Origin: Saussurea involucrata
Taxonomy: Eukaryota; Streptophyta; Magnoliopsida; Asterales; Asteraceae
Direction of reading: 5' to 3'
Assembly: GCA_033807775.1 (NCBI GenBank)
Contig: JAWVWS010001073.1
Coordinates: 310,001 to 374,000 of the forward strand
DNA: 64,000 nt
The translations under genes and the position numbers were made by a program. Position 1 is the stretch's first letter; every line of letters starts with the position of its first letter. Under the pieces are notes generated by a model that saw only the letters and a list, made by a program, of their open reading frames with translations, was not told where the DNA came from and searched no databases. Shown piece after piece: positions 1 through 11,144 of this stretch.

Positions 1-433
1 TAGGCCAAATCTTTCAAAACCTAGATCCACAAGTTTCCAACCATAAGTATTTATCCTCAAATACTTAGAATCATTCCCCAAACATTTAGAACCCAAAATT
101 TCAAATACATCAAGCCCTAATCTTCATAAATGAAGAAGGAGAAGAACACTTCAACTAAACATAACCAAAATCGTCAACAATACTCCAAACGAGAAAGAAA
201 GTGAACAAAATATGATTTTGAGCAATTAATCCTTTAATGACATATTATGATTTCTACACATCAAAATATCCAAAAGCCCCAAATATGGTTGTTTGACAAC
301 ATTTATGAAGATAACCATTTGAAAAGAGTTAAACTATTCCATTAACTCAATCATTGATACTTTCAAGTAAAACACACAAATATTTGGAAAATGACATTTT
401 TGGCATGCACAAAGTTTTCACAAATCAACTTGA

Positions 434-442
434 ACTCACCTC
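434..442 (-). promoter_or_regulatory. 5' splice-donor-like motif in the satellite
   Basis: The minus strand reads GAG|GTGAGT, with the GT at 439-438. It is kept in units with the ACTCACCTCGCTAG end and lost in units with ACTCTCCTCGTTAG or ACTCGCCTCGTTAG. It is a sequence match only; nothing shows that the array is transcribed or spliced. Confidence 0.25.
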
Positions 443-630
443 GCTAGATTTAAGCTAAATCTAGAATTTCTCCCAACGTAAGCTCCTTTGATGCAACACG
501 GATCCTTTAGGCCAAATCTTCCAAAACCTAGATCCACAAGTTTCCAACCATAAGTATTTATCCTCAAATACTTAGAATCATTCCCCAAACATTTAGAACC
601 CAATATCTCAAATACATCAAGCCCTAATCT
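439..630 (-). other. Exon-like open frame ending at a splice-donor motif (recurs per unit)
   Basis: Read on the minus strand, a frame of 64 codons stays open from just after the TGA at 631-633 to the TGA at 436-438. It starts RLGLDVFEILGSK and ends RFSLNLAR. It closes exactly at GAG|GTGAGT, a strong match to the eukaryotic 5' splice-site consensus. The same arrangement recurs in every unit with a CTCACCTCG right end. In the other right-end type the donor is changed to GGAGAG or GGCGAG and the frame runs on to ..VQGDL. There is no ATG start in this frame and no matching acceptor was identified. The unit may have been seeded by an exon-intron fragment, but this could be chance. It is not called as a gene. 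Confidence 0.3.
551..574. repeat. Inverted repeat 1 of the unit (9-bp arms)
   Basis: TAAGTATTT and AAATACTTA form perfect 9-bp arms around the 6-base loop ATCCTC. The structure recurs in nearly every unit. It is broken in the units with TATGTATTT plus a 3-bp loss (near 46168, 49207, 59341), in those with AAGAATTT (near 46675 and 49714) and in those with AAGTCTTT (near 52756, 54277, 62890). It could form a hairpin; no function can be assigned. Confidence 0.85.
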
Positions 631-643
631 TCATAAATGAAGA
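628..643. repeat. Inverted repeat 2 of the unit (7-bp arms)
   Basis: TCTTCAT and ATGAAGA form 7-bp arms around AA. Units with CTTCCTAAATGAAG (class C and some others) have a mismatched arm, so the feature is class-specific. In the unit at 62838 the spacer is changed to give TCTTCATTAATGAAGA, a perfect 16-bp palindrome. Confidence 0.8.
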
Positions 644-950
644 AGGAGAAGAACACTTCAACTAAACATAACCAAAATCTTCCACAATACTCCAAACGAG
701 AAAGAAAGTGAACAAAATTTGATTTTGAGCAATTAATCATTTAATGACATATTATGATTTCTACACATCAAAATATCCAAAAGCCCCAAATATGGTTTTT
801 TTACAACATTTATGAAGATAACCATTTCAAAAGAGTTAAACTATTCCATTAACTCAACCATTGATATTTTCAAGTAAAACACACAAATATTTGGAAAATG
901 ACATTTTTGCCATGCACAAAGTTTACACAAATCAACTTGAACTCACCTCG

Positions 951-971
951 CTAGATTTAAGCTAAATCTAG
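951..971. repeat. Inverted repeat 3 of the unit (8-bp arms)
   Basis: CTAGATTT and AAATCTAG are perfect 8-bp arms around AAGCT. Units ending in CTCGTTAGATTT lose the outermost pair (7-bp arms), so the strength of this palindrome follows the unit's right-end haplotype. It overlaps the XbaI site TCTAGA. Confidence 0.85.
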
Positions 972-2020
972 AATTTCTCCCAACGTAAGCTCCTTTGATG
1001 CAACACGGATCCTTTAGGCCAAATCTTCCAAAACCTAGATCCACAAGTTTCCAACCATAAGTATTTATCCTCAAATACTTAGAATCATTCCCCAAACATT
1101 TAGAACCCAATATCTCAAATACATCAAGCCCTAATCTTCATAAATGAAGAAGGAGAAGAACACTTCAACTAAACATAACCAAAATCTTCCACAATACTCC
1201 AAACGAGAAAGAAAGTGAACAAAATTTGATTTTGAGCAATTAATCATTTAATTACATATTATGATTTCTACACATCAAAATATCCAAAAGCCCCAAATAT
1301 GGTTTTTTTACAACATTTATGAAGATAACCATTTCAAAAGAGTTAAACTATTCCCTTAACTCAACCATTGATATTTTCAAGTAAAACACACAAATATTTG
1401 GAAATTAACATTTTTAGCATGCACAAAGTTTTCACAAATCACCTTGAACACTCCTCGTTAGATTTAAGCTAAATCTAGAATTTCTCCCAACGTAAGCTCC
1501 TTTGATGCAACCCGGATCCTTTAGGCCAAATCTTCCCAAACCTAGATCCACAAGTTTCCAACCATAAGTATTTATCCTCAAATACTTAGAATCATTCCCC
1601 AAACATTTAGAACCCAATATCTCAAATACATCAAGCCCTAATCTTCATAAATGAAGAAGGAGAAGAACACTTCAACTAAACATAACCAAAATCTTCCACA
1701 ATACTCCAAACGAGAAAGAAAGTGAACAAAATTTGATTTTGAGCAATTAATCATTTAATGACATATTATGATTTCTACACATCAAAATATCCAAAAGCCC
1801 CAAATATGGTTTTTTTACAACATTTATGAAGATAACCATTTCAAAAGAGTTAAACTATTCCATTAACTCAACCATTGATATTTTCAAGTAAAACACACAA
1901 ATATTTGGAAAATGACATTTTTGCCATGCACAAAGTTTACACAAATCAACTTGAACTCACCTCGCTAGATTTAAGCTAAATCTAGAATTTCTCCCAACGT
2001 AAGCTCCTTTGATGCAACAC

Positions 2021-2526
2021 GGATCCTTTAGGCCAAATCTTCCAAAACCTAGATCCACAAGTTTCCAACCATAAGTATTTATCCTCAAATACTTAGAATC
2101 ATTCCCCAAACATTTAGAACCCAATATCTCAAATACATCAAGCCCTAATCTTCATAAATGAAGAAGGAGAAGAACACTTCAACTAAACATAACCAAAATC
2201 GTCCACAATACTCCAAACGAGAAAGAAAGTGAACAAAATATGATTTTGAGCAATTAATCATTTAATGACATATTATGATTTCTACACATCAAAATATCCA
2301 AAAGCCCCAAATATGGTTTTTTACAACATTTATGAAGATAACCATTTCAAAAGAGTTAAACTATTCCATTAACTCAACCATTGATATTTTCAAGTAAAAC
2401 ACACAAATATTTGGAAAATGACATTTTTGCCATGCACAAAGTTTACACAAATCACCTTGAACTCTCCTCGTTAGATTTAAGCTAAATCTAGAATTTCTCC
2501 CAACGTAAGCTCCTTTGATGCAACCC
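2021..2526. repeat. 506-bp recombinant unit with a mixed right end
   Basis: The T run after ATGG is one base shorter than in its neighbours, which explains the 506-bp length. The right end combines GTTTACAC, normally followed by AACTTGAACTCACC, with ACCTTGAACTCTCC, normally preceded by GTTTTCAC. The two haplotypes therefore join between about 2441 and 2455. Because GTTTACAC removes the usual minus-strand TGA while the ACTCTCC end also lacks one, this region gives an 89-codon minus-strand frame (2361-2630). That frame is a recombination by-product, not a gene. Confidence 0.75.
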
Positions 2527-3033
2527 GGATCCTTTAGGCCAAATCTTTCAAATCCTAGATCCACAAGTTTCCAACCATAAGTATTTATCCTCAAATACTT
2601 AGAATCATTCCCCAAACATTTAGAACCCAAAATTTCAAATACATCAAGCCCTAATCTTCATAAATGAAGAAGGAGAAGAACACTTCAACTAAACATAACC
2701 AAAATCGTCAACAATACTCCAAACGAGAAAGAAAGTGAACAAAATATGATTTTGAGCAATTAATCCTTTAATGACATATTATGATTTCTACACATCAAAA
2801 TATCCAAAAGCCCCAAATATGGTTGTTTTACAACATTTATGAAGATAACCATTTCAAAAAAGTTAAACTATTCCATTAACTCAATCATTGATACTTTTAA
2901 GTAAAACACACAAATATTTGGAAAATGACATTTTTGGCATGCACAAAGTTTTCACAAATCAACTTGAACTCACCTCGCTAGATTTAAGCTAAATCTAGAA
3001 TTTCTCCCAACGTAAGCTCCTTTGATGCAACCC

Positions 3034-6000
3034 GGATCCTTTAGGCCAAATCTTCCAAAACCTAGATCCACAAGATTCCAACCATAAGTATTTATCCTCA
3101 AATACTTAGAATCATTCCCCAAACATTTAGAACCCAAAATCTCAAATACATCAAGCCCTGATCTTCCTAAATGAAGAAGGAGAAGAACACTTCAACTAAA
3201 CATAACCAAAATCGTCCACAATACTCCAAACGAGAAAGAAAGTGAACAAAATATGATTTTGAGCAATTAATCATTTAATGACATATTATGATTTCTACAC
3301 ATCAAAATATCCAAAAGCCCCAAATATGGTTGTTTTACAACATTTATGAAGATAACCATTTCAAAAGAGTTAAACTATTCCATTAACTCAACCATTGATA
3401 TTTTCAAGTAAAACACACAAATATTTGGAAAATGACATTTTTGGCATGCACAAAGTTTACACAAATCAACTTGAACTCACCTCGCTAGATTTAAGCTAAA
3501 TCTAGAATTTCTCCCAACGTAAGCTCCTTTGATGCAACACGGATCCTTTAGGCCAAATCTTCCAAAACCTAGATCCACAAGTTTCCAACCATAAGTATTT
3601 ATCCTCAAATACTTAGAATCATTCCCCAAACATTTAGAACCCAATATCTCAAATACATCAAGCCCTAATCTTCATAAATGAAGAAGGAGAAGAACACTTC
3701 AACTAAACATAACCAAAATCTTCCACAATACTCCAAACGAGAAAGAAAGTGAACAAAATTTGATTTTGAGCAATTAATCATTTAATGACATATTATGATT
3801 TCTACACATCAAAATATCCAAAAGCCCCAAATATGGTTTTTTTACAACATTTATGAAGATAACCATTTCAAAAGAGTTAAACTATTCCATTAACTCAACC
3901 ATTGATATTTTCAAGTAAAACACACAAATATTTGGAAATTAACATTTTTAGCATGCACAAAGTTTTCACAAATCACCTTGAACTCTCCTCGTTAGATTTA
4001 AGCTAAATCTAGAATTTCTCCCAACGTAAGCTCCTTTGATGCAACCCGGATCCTTTAGGCCAAATCTTTCAAAACCTAGATCCACAAGTTTCCAACCATA
4101 AGTATTTATCCTCAAATACTTAGAATCATTCCCCAAACATTTAGAACCCAAAATTTCAAATACATCAAGCCCTAATCTTCATAAATGAAGAAGGAGAAGA
4201 ACACTTCAACTAAACATAACCAAAATCGTCAACAATACTCCAAACGAGAAAGAAAGTGAACAAAATATGATTTTGAGCAATTAATCCTTTAATGACATAT
4301 TATGATTTCTACACATCAAAATATCCAAAAGCCCCAAATATGGTTGTTTTACAACATTTATGAAGATAACCATTTCAAAAGAGTTAAACTATTCCATTAA
4401 CTCAATCATTGATACTTTTAAGTAAAACACACAAATATTTGGAAAATGACATTTTTGGCATGCACAAAGTTTTCACAAATCAACTTGAACTCACCTCGCT
4501 AGATTTAAGCTAAATCTAGAATTTCTCCCAACGTAAGCTCCTTTGATGCAACCCGGATCCTTTAGGCCAAATCTTCCAAAACCTAGATCCACAAGATTCC
4601 AACCATAAGTATTTATCCTCAAATACTTAGAATCATTCCCCAATCATTTAGAACCCAAAATCTCAAATACATCAAGCCCTGATCTTCCTAAATGAAGAAG
4701 GAGAAGAACACTTCAACTAAACATAACCAAAATCGTCCACAATACTCCAAACGAGAAAGAAAGTGAACAAAATATGATTTTGAGCAATTAATCATTTAAT
4801 GACATATTATGATTTCTACACATCAAAATATCCAAAAGCCCCAAATATGGTTGTTTTACAACATTTATGAAGATAACCATTTCAAAAGAGTTAAACTATT
4901 CCATTAACTCAACCATTGATATTTTCAAGTAAAACACACAAATATTTGGAAAATGACATTTTTGGCATGCACAAAGTTTACACAAATCAACTTGAACTCA
5001 CCTCGCTAGATTTAAGCTAAATCTAGAATTTCTCCCAACGTAAGCTCCTTTGATGCAACACGGATCCTTTAGGCCAAATCTTCCAAAACCTAGATCCACA
5101 AGTTTCCAACCATAAGTATTTATCCTCAAATACTTAGAATCATTCCCCAAACATTTAGAACCCAATATCTCAAATACATCAAGCCCTAATCTTCATAAAT
5201 GAAGAAGGAGAAGAACACTTCAACTAAACATAACCAAAATCTTCCACAATACTCCAAACGAGAAAGAAAGTGAACAAAATTTGATTTTGAGCAATTAATC
5301 ATTTAATGACATATTATGATTTCTACACATCAAAATATCCAAAAGCCCCAAATATGGTTTTTTTACAACATTTATGAAGATAACCATTTCAAAAGAGTTA
5401 AACTATTCCATTAACTCAACCATTGATATTTTCAAGTAAAACACACAAATATTTGGAAATTAACATTTTTAGCATGCACAAAGTTTTCACAAATCACCTT
5501 GAACTCTCCTCGTTAGATTTAAGCTAAATCTAGAATTTCTCCCAACGTAAGCTCCTTTGATGCAACCCGGATCCTTTAGGCCAAATCTTTCAAAACCTAG
5601 ATCCACAAGTTTCCAACCATAAGTATTTATCCTCAAATACTTAGAATCATTCCCCAAACATTTAGAACCCAAAATTTCAAATACATCAAGCCCTAATCTT
5701 CATAAATGAAGAAGGAGAAGAACACTTCAACTAAACATAACCAAAATCGTCAACAATACTCCAAACGAGAAAGAAAGTGAACAAAATATGATTTTGAGCA
5801 ATTAATCCTTTAATGACATATTATGATTTCTACACATCAAAATATCCAAAAGCCCCAAATATGGTTGTTTTACAACATTTATGAAGATAACCATTTCAAA
5901 AGAGTTAAACTATTCCATTAACTCAATCATTGATACTTTTAAGTAAAACACACAAATATTTGGAAAATGACATTTTTGGCATGCACAAAGTTTTCACAAA

Positions 6001-6582
6001 TCAACTTGAACTCACCTCGCTAGATTTAAGCTAAATCTAGAATTTCTCCCAACGTAAGCTCCTTTGATGCAACCCGGATCCTTTAGGCCAAATCTTTCAA
6101 AACCTAGATCCACAAGTTTCCAACCATAAGTATTTATCCTCAAATACTTAGAATCATTCCCCAAACATTTAGAACCCAAAATTTCAAATACATCAAGCCC
6201 TAATCTTCATAAATGAAGAAGGAGAAGAACACTTCAACTAAACATAACCAAAATCGTCAACAATACTCCAAACGAGAAAGAAAGTGAACAAAATATGATT
6301 TTGAGCAATTAATCCTTTAATGACATATTATGATTTCTACACATCAAAATATCCAAAAGCCCCAAATATGGTTGTTTTACAACATTTATGAAGATAACCA
6401 TTTCAAAAGAGTTAAACTATTCCATTAACTCAATCATTGATACTTTTAAGTAAAACACACAAATATTTGGAAAATGACATTTTTGGCATGCACAAAGTTT
6501 TCACAAATCAACTTGAACTCACCTCGCTAGATTTAAGCTAAATCTAGATTTTCTCCCAACGTAAGCTCCTTTGATGCAACCC
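3034..6582. repeat. Three-unit higher-order repeat (1521 bp)
   Basis: Units run C-subtype (3034), A (3541), B (4048), C-subtype (4555), A (5062), B (5569), B (6076). Corresponding units are 1521 bp apart and nearly identical. The C-subtype is marked by AAGATTCC, AAAATCTC and CTGATCTTCCTAAA, and the B form by CAATCATTGATACTTTTAAG. The extra B at 6076 breaks the register, as expected after unequal exchange of one unit. It carries a private CTAGATTTTCTCCC. Confidence 0.85.
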
Positions 6583-9500
6583 GGATCCTTTAGGCCAAAT
6601 CTTCCAAAACCTAGATCCACAAGATTCCAACCATAAGTATTTATCCTCAAATACTTAGAATCATTCCCCAAACATTTAGAACCCAAAATCTCAAATACAT
6701 CAAGCCCTGATCTTCCTAAATGAAGAAGGAGAAGAACACTTCAACTAAACATAACCAAAATCGTCCACAATACTCCAAACGAGAAAGAAAGTGAACAAAA
6801 TATGATTTTGAGCAATTAATCATTTAATGACATATTATGATTTCTACACATCAAAATATCCAAAAGCCCCAAATATGGTTGTTTTACAACATTTATGAAG
6901 ATAACCATTTCAAAAGAGTTAAACTATTCCATTAACTCAACCATTGATATTTTCAAGTAAAACACACAAATATTTGGAAAATGACATTTTTGGCATGCAC
7001 AATGTTTACACAAATCAACTTGAACTCACCTCGCTAGATTTAAGCTAAATCTAGAATTTCTCCCAACGTAAGCTCCTTTGATGCAACACGGATCCTTTAG
7101 GCCAAATCTTCCAAAACCTAGATCCACAAGTTTCCAACCATAAGTATTTATCCTCAAATACTTAGAATCATTCCCCAAACATTTAGAACCCAATATCTCA
7201 AATACATCAAGCCCTAATCTTCATAAATGAAGAAGGAGAAGAACACTTCAACTAAACATAACCAAAATCTTCCACAATACTCCAAACGAGAAAGAAAGTG
7301 AACAAAATTTGATTTTGAGCAATTAATCATTTAATGACATATTATGATTTCTACACATCAAAATATCCAAAAGCCCCAAATATGGTTTTTTTACAACATT
7401 TATGAAGATAACCATTTCAAAAGAGTTAAACTATTCCATTAACTCAACCATTGATATTTTCAAGTAAAACACACAAATATTTGGAAATTAACATTTTTAG
7501 CATGCACAAAGTTTTCACAAATCACCTTGAACTCTCCTCGTTAGATTTAAGCTAAATCTAGAATTTCTCCCAACGTAAGCTCCTTTGATGCAACCCGGAT
7601 CCTTTAGGCCAAATCTTTCAAAACCTAGATCCACAAGTTTCCAACCATAGGTATTTATCCTCAAATACTTAGAATCATTCCCCAAACATTTAGAACCCAA
7701 AATTTCAAATACATCAAGCCCTAATCTTCCTAAATGAAGAAGGAGAAGAACACTTCAACTAAACATAACCAAAATCGTCAACAATACTCCAAACGAGAAA
7801 GAAAGTGAACAAAATATGATTTTGAGCAATTAATCATTTAATGACATATTATGATTTCTACACATCAAAATATCCAAAAGCCCCAAATATGGTTGTTTCA
7901 CAACATTTATGAAGATAACCATTTCAAAAGAGTTAAACTATTCCATTAACTCAACAAATGATATTTTCAAGTAAAACACACAAATATTTGGAAAATAACA
8001 TTTTTAGCATGCACAAAGTTTTCACAAATCACCTTGAACTCTCCTCGTTAGATTTAAGCTAAATCTAGAATTTCTCCCAACGTAAGCTCCTTTGATGCAA
8101 CACGGATCCTTTAGGCCAAATCTTCCAAAACCTAGATCCACAAGTTTCCAACTATAAGTATTTATCCTCAAATACTTAGAATCATTCCCCAAACATTTAG
8201 AACCCAATATCTCAAATACATCAAGCCCTAATCTTCATAAATGAAGAAGGAGAAGAACACTTCAACTAAACATAACCAAAATCTTCCACAATACTCCAAA
8301 CGAGAAAGAAAGTGAATAAAATTTGATTTTGAGCAATTAATCATTTAATGACATATTATGATTTCTACACATCAAAATATCCAAAAGCCCCAAATATGGT
8401 TTTTTTACAACATTTATGAAGATAACCATTTCAAAAGAGTTAAACTATTCCATTAACTCAACCATTGATATTTTCAAGTAAAACACACAAATATTTGGAA
8501 ATGTTAATTTTTAGCATGCACAAAGTTTTCACAAATCACCTTGAACTCTCCTCGTTAGATTTAAGCTAAATCTAGAATTTCTCCCAACGTAAGCTCCTTT
8601 GATGCAACCCGGATCCTTTAAGCCAAATCTTTCAAAACCTAGATCCACAAGTTTCCAACCATAAGTATTTATCCTCAAATACTTAGAATCATTCCCCAAA
8701 CATTTAGAACCCAAAATTTCAAATGCATCAAGCCCTAATCTTCATAAATGAAGAAGGAGAAGAACACTTCAACTAAACATAACCAAAATCGTCAACAATA
8801 CTCCAAACGAGAAAGAAAGTGAACAAAATATGATTTTGAGCAATTAATCCTTTAATGACATATTATGATTTCTACACATCAAAATATCCAAAAGCCCCAA
8901 ATATGGTTGTTTTACAAAATTTATGAAGATAACCATTTCAAAAGAGTTAAACTATTCCATTAACTCAATCATTGATACTTTCAAGTAAAACACACAAATA
9001 TTTGGAAAATGACATTTTTGGCATGCACAAAGTTTACACAAATCAACTTGAACTCACCTCGCTAGATTTAAGCTAAATCTAGAATTTCTCCCAACGTAAG
9101 CTCCTTTGATGCAACACGGATCCTTTAGGCCAAATCTTCCAAAACCTAGATCCACAAGTTTCCAACTATAAGTATTTATCCTCAAATACTTAGAATCATT
9201 CCCCAAACATTTAGAACCCAATATCTCAAATACATCAAGCCCTAATCTTCATAAATGAAGAAGGAGAAGAACACTTCAACTAAACATAACCAAAATCTTC
9301 CACAATACTCCAAACGAGAAAGAAAGTGAACAAAATTTGATTTTGAGCAATTAATCATTTAATGACATATTATGATTTCTACACATTAAAATATCAAAAA
9401 GCCCCTAATATGGTTTTTTTACAACATTTATGAAGATAACCATTTCAAAAGAGTTAAACTATTCCATTAACTCAACCATTGATATTTTCAAGTAAACACA

Positions 9501-11144
9501 CAAATATTTGGAAATTAACATTTTTAGCATGCACAAAGTTTTCACAAATCACCTTGAACTCTCCTCGTTAGATTTAAGCTAAATCTAGAATTTCTCCCAA
9601 CGTAAGCTCATTTGATGCAACCCGGATCCTTTAGGCCAAATCTTTCAAAACCTAGATCCACAAGTTTCCAACCATAAGTATTTATCCTCAAATACTTAGA
9701 ATCATTCCCCAAACATTTAGAACCCAAAATTTCAAATACATCAAGCCCTAATCTTCACAAATGAAGAAGGAGAAGAACACTTCAACTAAACATAACCAAA
9801 ATCGTCAACAATACTCCAAACGAGAAAGAAAGTGAACAAAATATGATTTTGAGCAATTAATCATTTAATGACATATTATGATTTCTACACATCAAAATAT
9901 CCAAAAGCCCCAAATATGGTTGTTTTACAACATTTATGAAGATAACCATTTCAAAAGAGTTAAACTATTCCATTAACTCAACCATTGATATTTTCAAGTA
10001 AAACACACAAATATTTGGAAAATGACATTTTTGGCATGCACAAAGTTTACACAAATCAACTTGAACTCACCTCGCTAGATTTAAGCTAAATCTAGAATTT
10101 CTCCCAACGTAAGCTCCTTTGATGCAACACGGATCCTTTAGGCCAAATCTTCCAAAACCTAGATCCACAAGTTTCCAACCATAAGTATTTATCCTCAAAT
10201 ACTTAGAATCATTCCCCAAACATTTAGAACCCAATATCTCAAATACATCAAGCCCTAATCTTCATAAATGAAGAAGGAGAAGAACACTTCAACTAAACAT
10301 AACCAAAATCTTCCACAATACTCCAAACGAGAAAGAAAGTGAACAAAATTTGATTTTGAGCAATTAATCATTTAATGACATATTATGATTTCTACACATC
10401 AAAATATCCAAAAGCCCCAAATATGGTTTTTTTACAACATTTATGAAGATAACCATTTCAAAAGAGTTAAACTATTCCATTAACTCAACCATTGATATTT
10501 TCAAGTAAAACACACAAATATTTGGAAATTAACATTTTTAGCATGCACAAAGTTTTCACAAATCACCTTGAACTCTCCTCGTTAGATTTAAGCTAAATCT
10601 AGAATTTCTCCCAACGTAAGCTCCTTTGATGCAACCCGGATCCTTTAGGCCAAATCTTTCAAAACCTAGATCCACAAGTTTCCAACCATAAGTATTTATC
10701 CTCAAATACTTAGAATCATTCCCCAAACATTTAGAACCCAAAATTTCAAATACATCAAGCCCTAATCTTCATAAATGAAGAAGGAGAAGAACACTTCAAC
10801 TAAACATAACCAAAATCGTCAACAATACTCCAAACGAGAAAGAAAGTGAACAAAATATGATTTTGAGCAATTAATCCTTTAATGACATATTATGATTTCT
10901 ACACATCAAAATATCCAAAAGCCCCAAATATGGTTGTTTTACAACATTTATGAAGATAACCATTTCAAAAGAGTTAAACTATTCCATTAACTCAACCATT
11001 GATATTTTCAAGTAAAACACACAAATATTTGGAAAATGACATTTTTGGCATGCACAAAGTTTACACAAATCAACTTGAACTCACCTCGCTAGATTTAAGC
11101 TAAATCTAGAATTTCTCCCAACGTAAGCTCCTTTGATGCAACCC
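6583..11144. repeat. Nine-unit block, copy 1 (4562 bp)
   Basis: Units start at 6583, 7090, 7597, 8104, 8611, 9118, 9624, 10131 and 10638. Private variants include CACAATGTTTAC (near 7000), CATAGGTATT (near 7645), GTGAATAAAA (near 8311), AAATGTTAATTTTTAG (near 8500), TTTAAGCC (near 8617), AAATGCATC (near 8723), CATTAAAATAT (near 9385), CAAGTAAACAC and CTTCACAAATG (near 9756). All recur exactly 4562 bp downstream, which shows a duplication of at least this run. The last part (from about 9860 to 11144) has no matching partner in the second copy. Confidence 0.85.
7950..8155. other. Probable gene-conversion patch inside copy 1
   Basis: Left of this stretch (GGTTGTTTCACAAC) and right of it (GTGAATAAAATT) the two nine-unit copies share rare variants. 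Between them they disagree at many sites. Copy 1 has CAACAAATGATA, AAAATAAC, TTTAGC, ACCTTGAACTCTCC, AACACGG and CCAACTATAAG. Copy 2 (about 12512-12717) has CAACCATTGATA, AAAATGAC, TTTGGC, AACTTGAACTCACC, AACCCGG and CCAACCATAAG. A two-sided replaced tract fits gene conversion in one copy; which one is not known. Confidence 0.6.

Larger units (their letters stand above)
500..1006 (+). repeat. Representative satellite unit (507 bp)
   Basis: This is the first complete unit and serves as the reference. It opens at the GGATCC (BamHI) site and ends just before the next one. Landmarks in order are: an inverted repeat at 551-574, a second at 628-643, a purine-rich block with ACGAGAAAGAAAGTGAAC near 696-713, a T run near 785-792, a third inverted repeat at 951-971 and a TCTAGA (XbaI) site near its right end. 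It has class A features in its left and middle parts, with a right end of GTTTACAC and ACTCACCTCGCTAG. It has no internal subrepeat I can see. Choosing the BamHI site as the unit boundary is a convention, not a biological end. Confidence 0.95.
1..3033. repeat. Mixed A- and B-like units, left end of window
   Basis: This holds the truncated unit 1-499 (B-like left part, with CAATCATTGATAC) and units at 500, 1007, 1514, 2021 and 2527. The first four complete units are A-like, three of them with AAAATTTGAT. The pair 500-1513 and the unit at 1514 share the private TTTTTGCCATGC in place of GGCATGC, as does the unit at 2021. The unit at 2527 is B-like, with AAATCCTAG. No gene is present. Confidence 0.85.

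Noticed and set aside
113..122. Telomere-like CCCTAA in AAGCCCTAATC
   Set aside because: It occurs once per unit and is not tandem, so it is not a telomeric repeat.
514..690. Internal subrepeat suggested by AAATCTTCCA occurring twice in class A units, about 161 bp apart
   Set aside because: The similarity does not extend beyond about ten bases, and the three 169-bp thirds of the unit show no other resemblance.
500..1006. CENP-B box or other known centromere-protein site
   Set aside because: I found no good match to the CENP-B box consensus in the unit, and such a match would not be expected in a plant.
2361..2630. An 89-residue minus-strand reading frame
   Set aside because: It is the same frame extended because a recombinant unit combines GTTTACAC with the ACTCTCC end and so lacks both usual stops. 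It has no ATG start in frame at the proper end and no recognisable domain.
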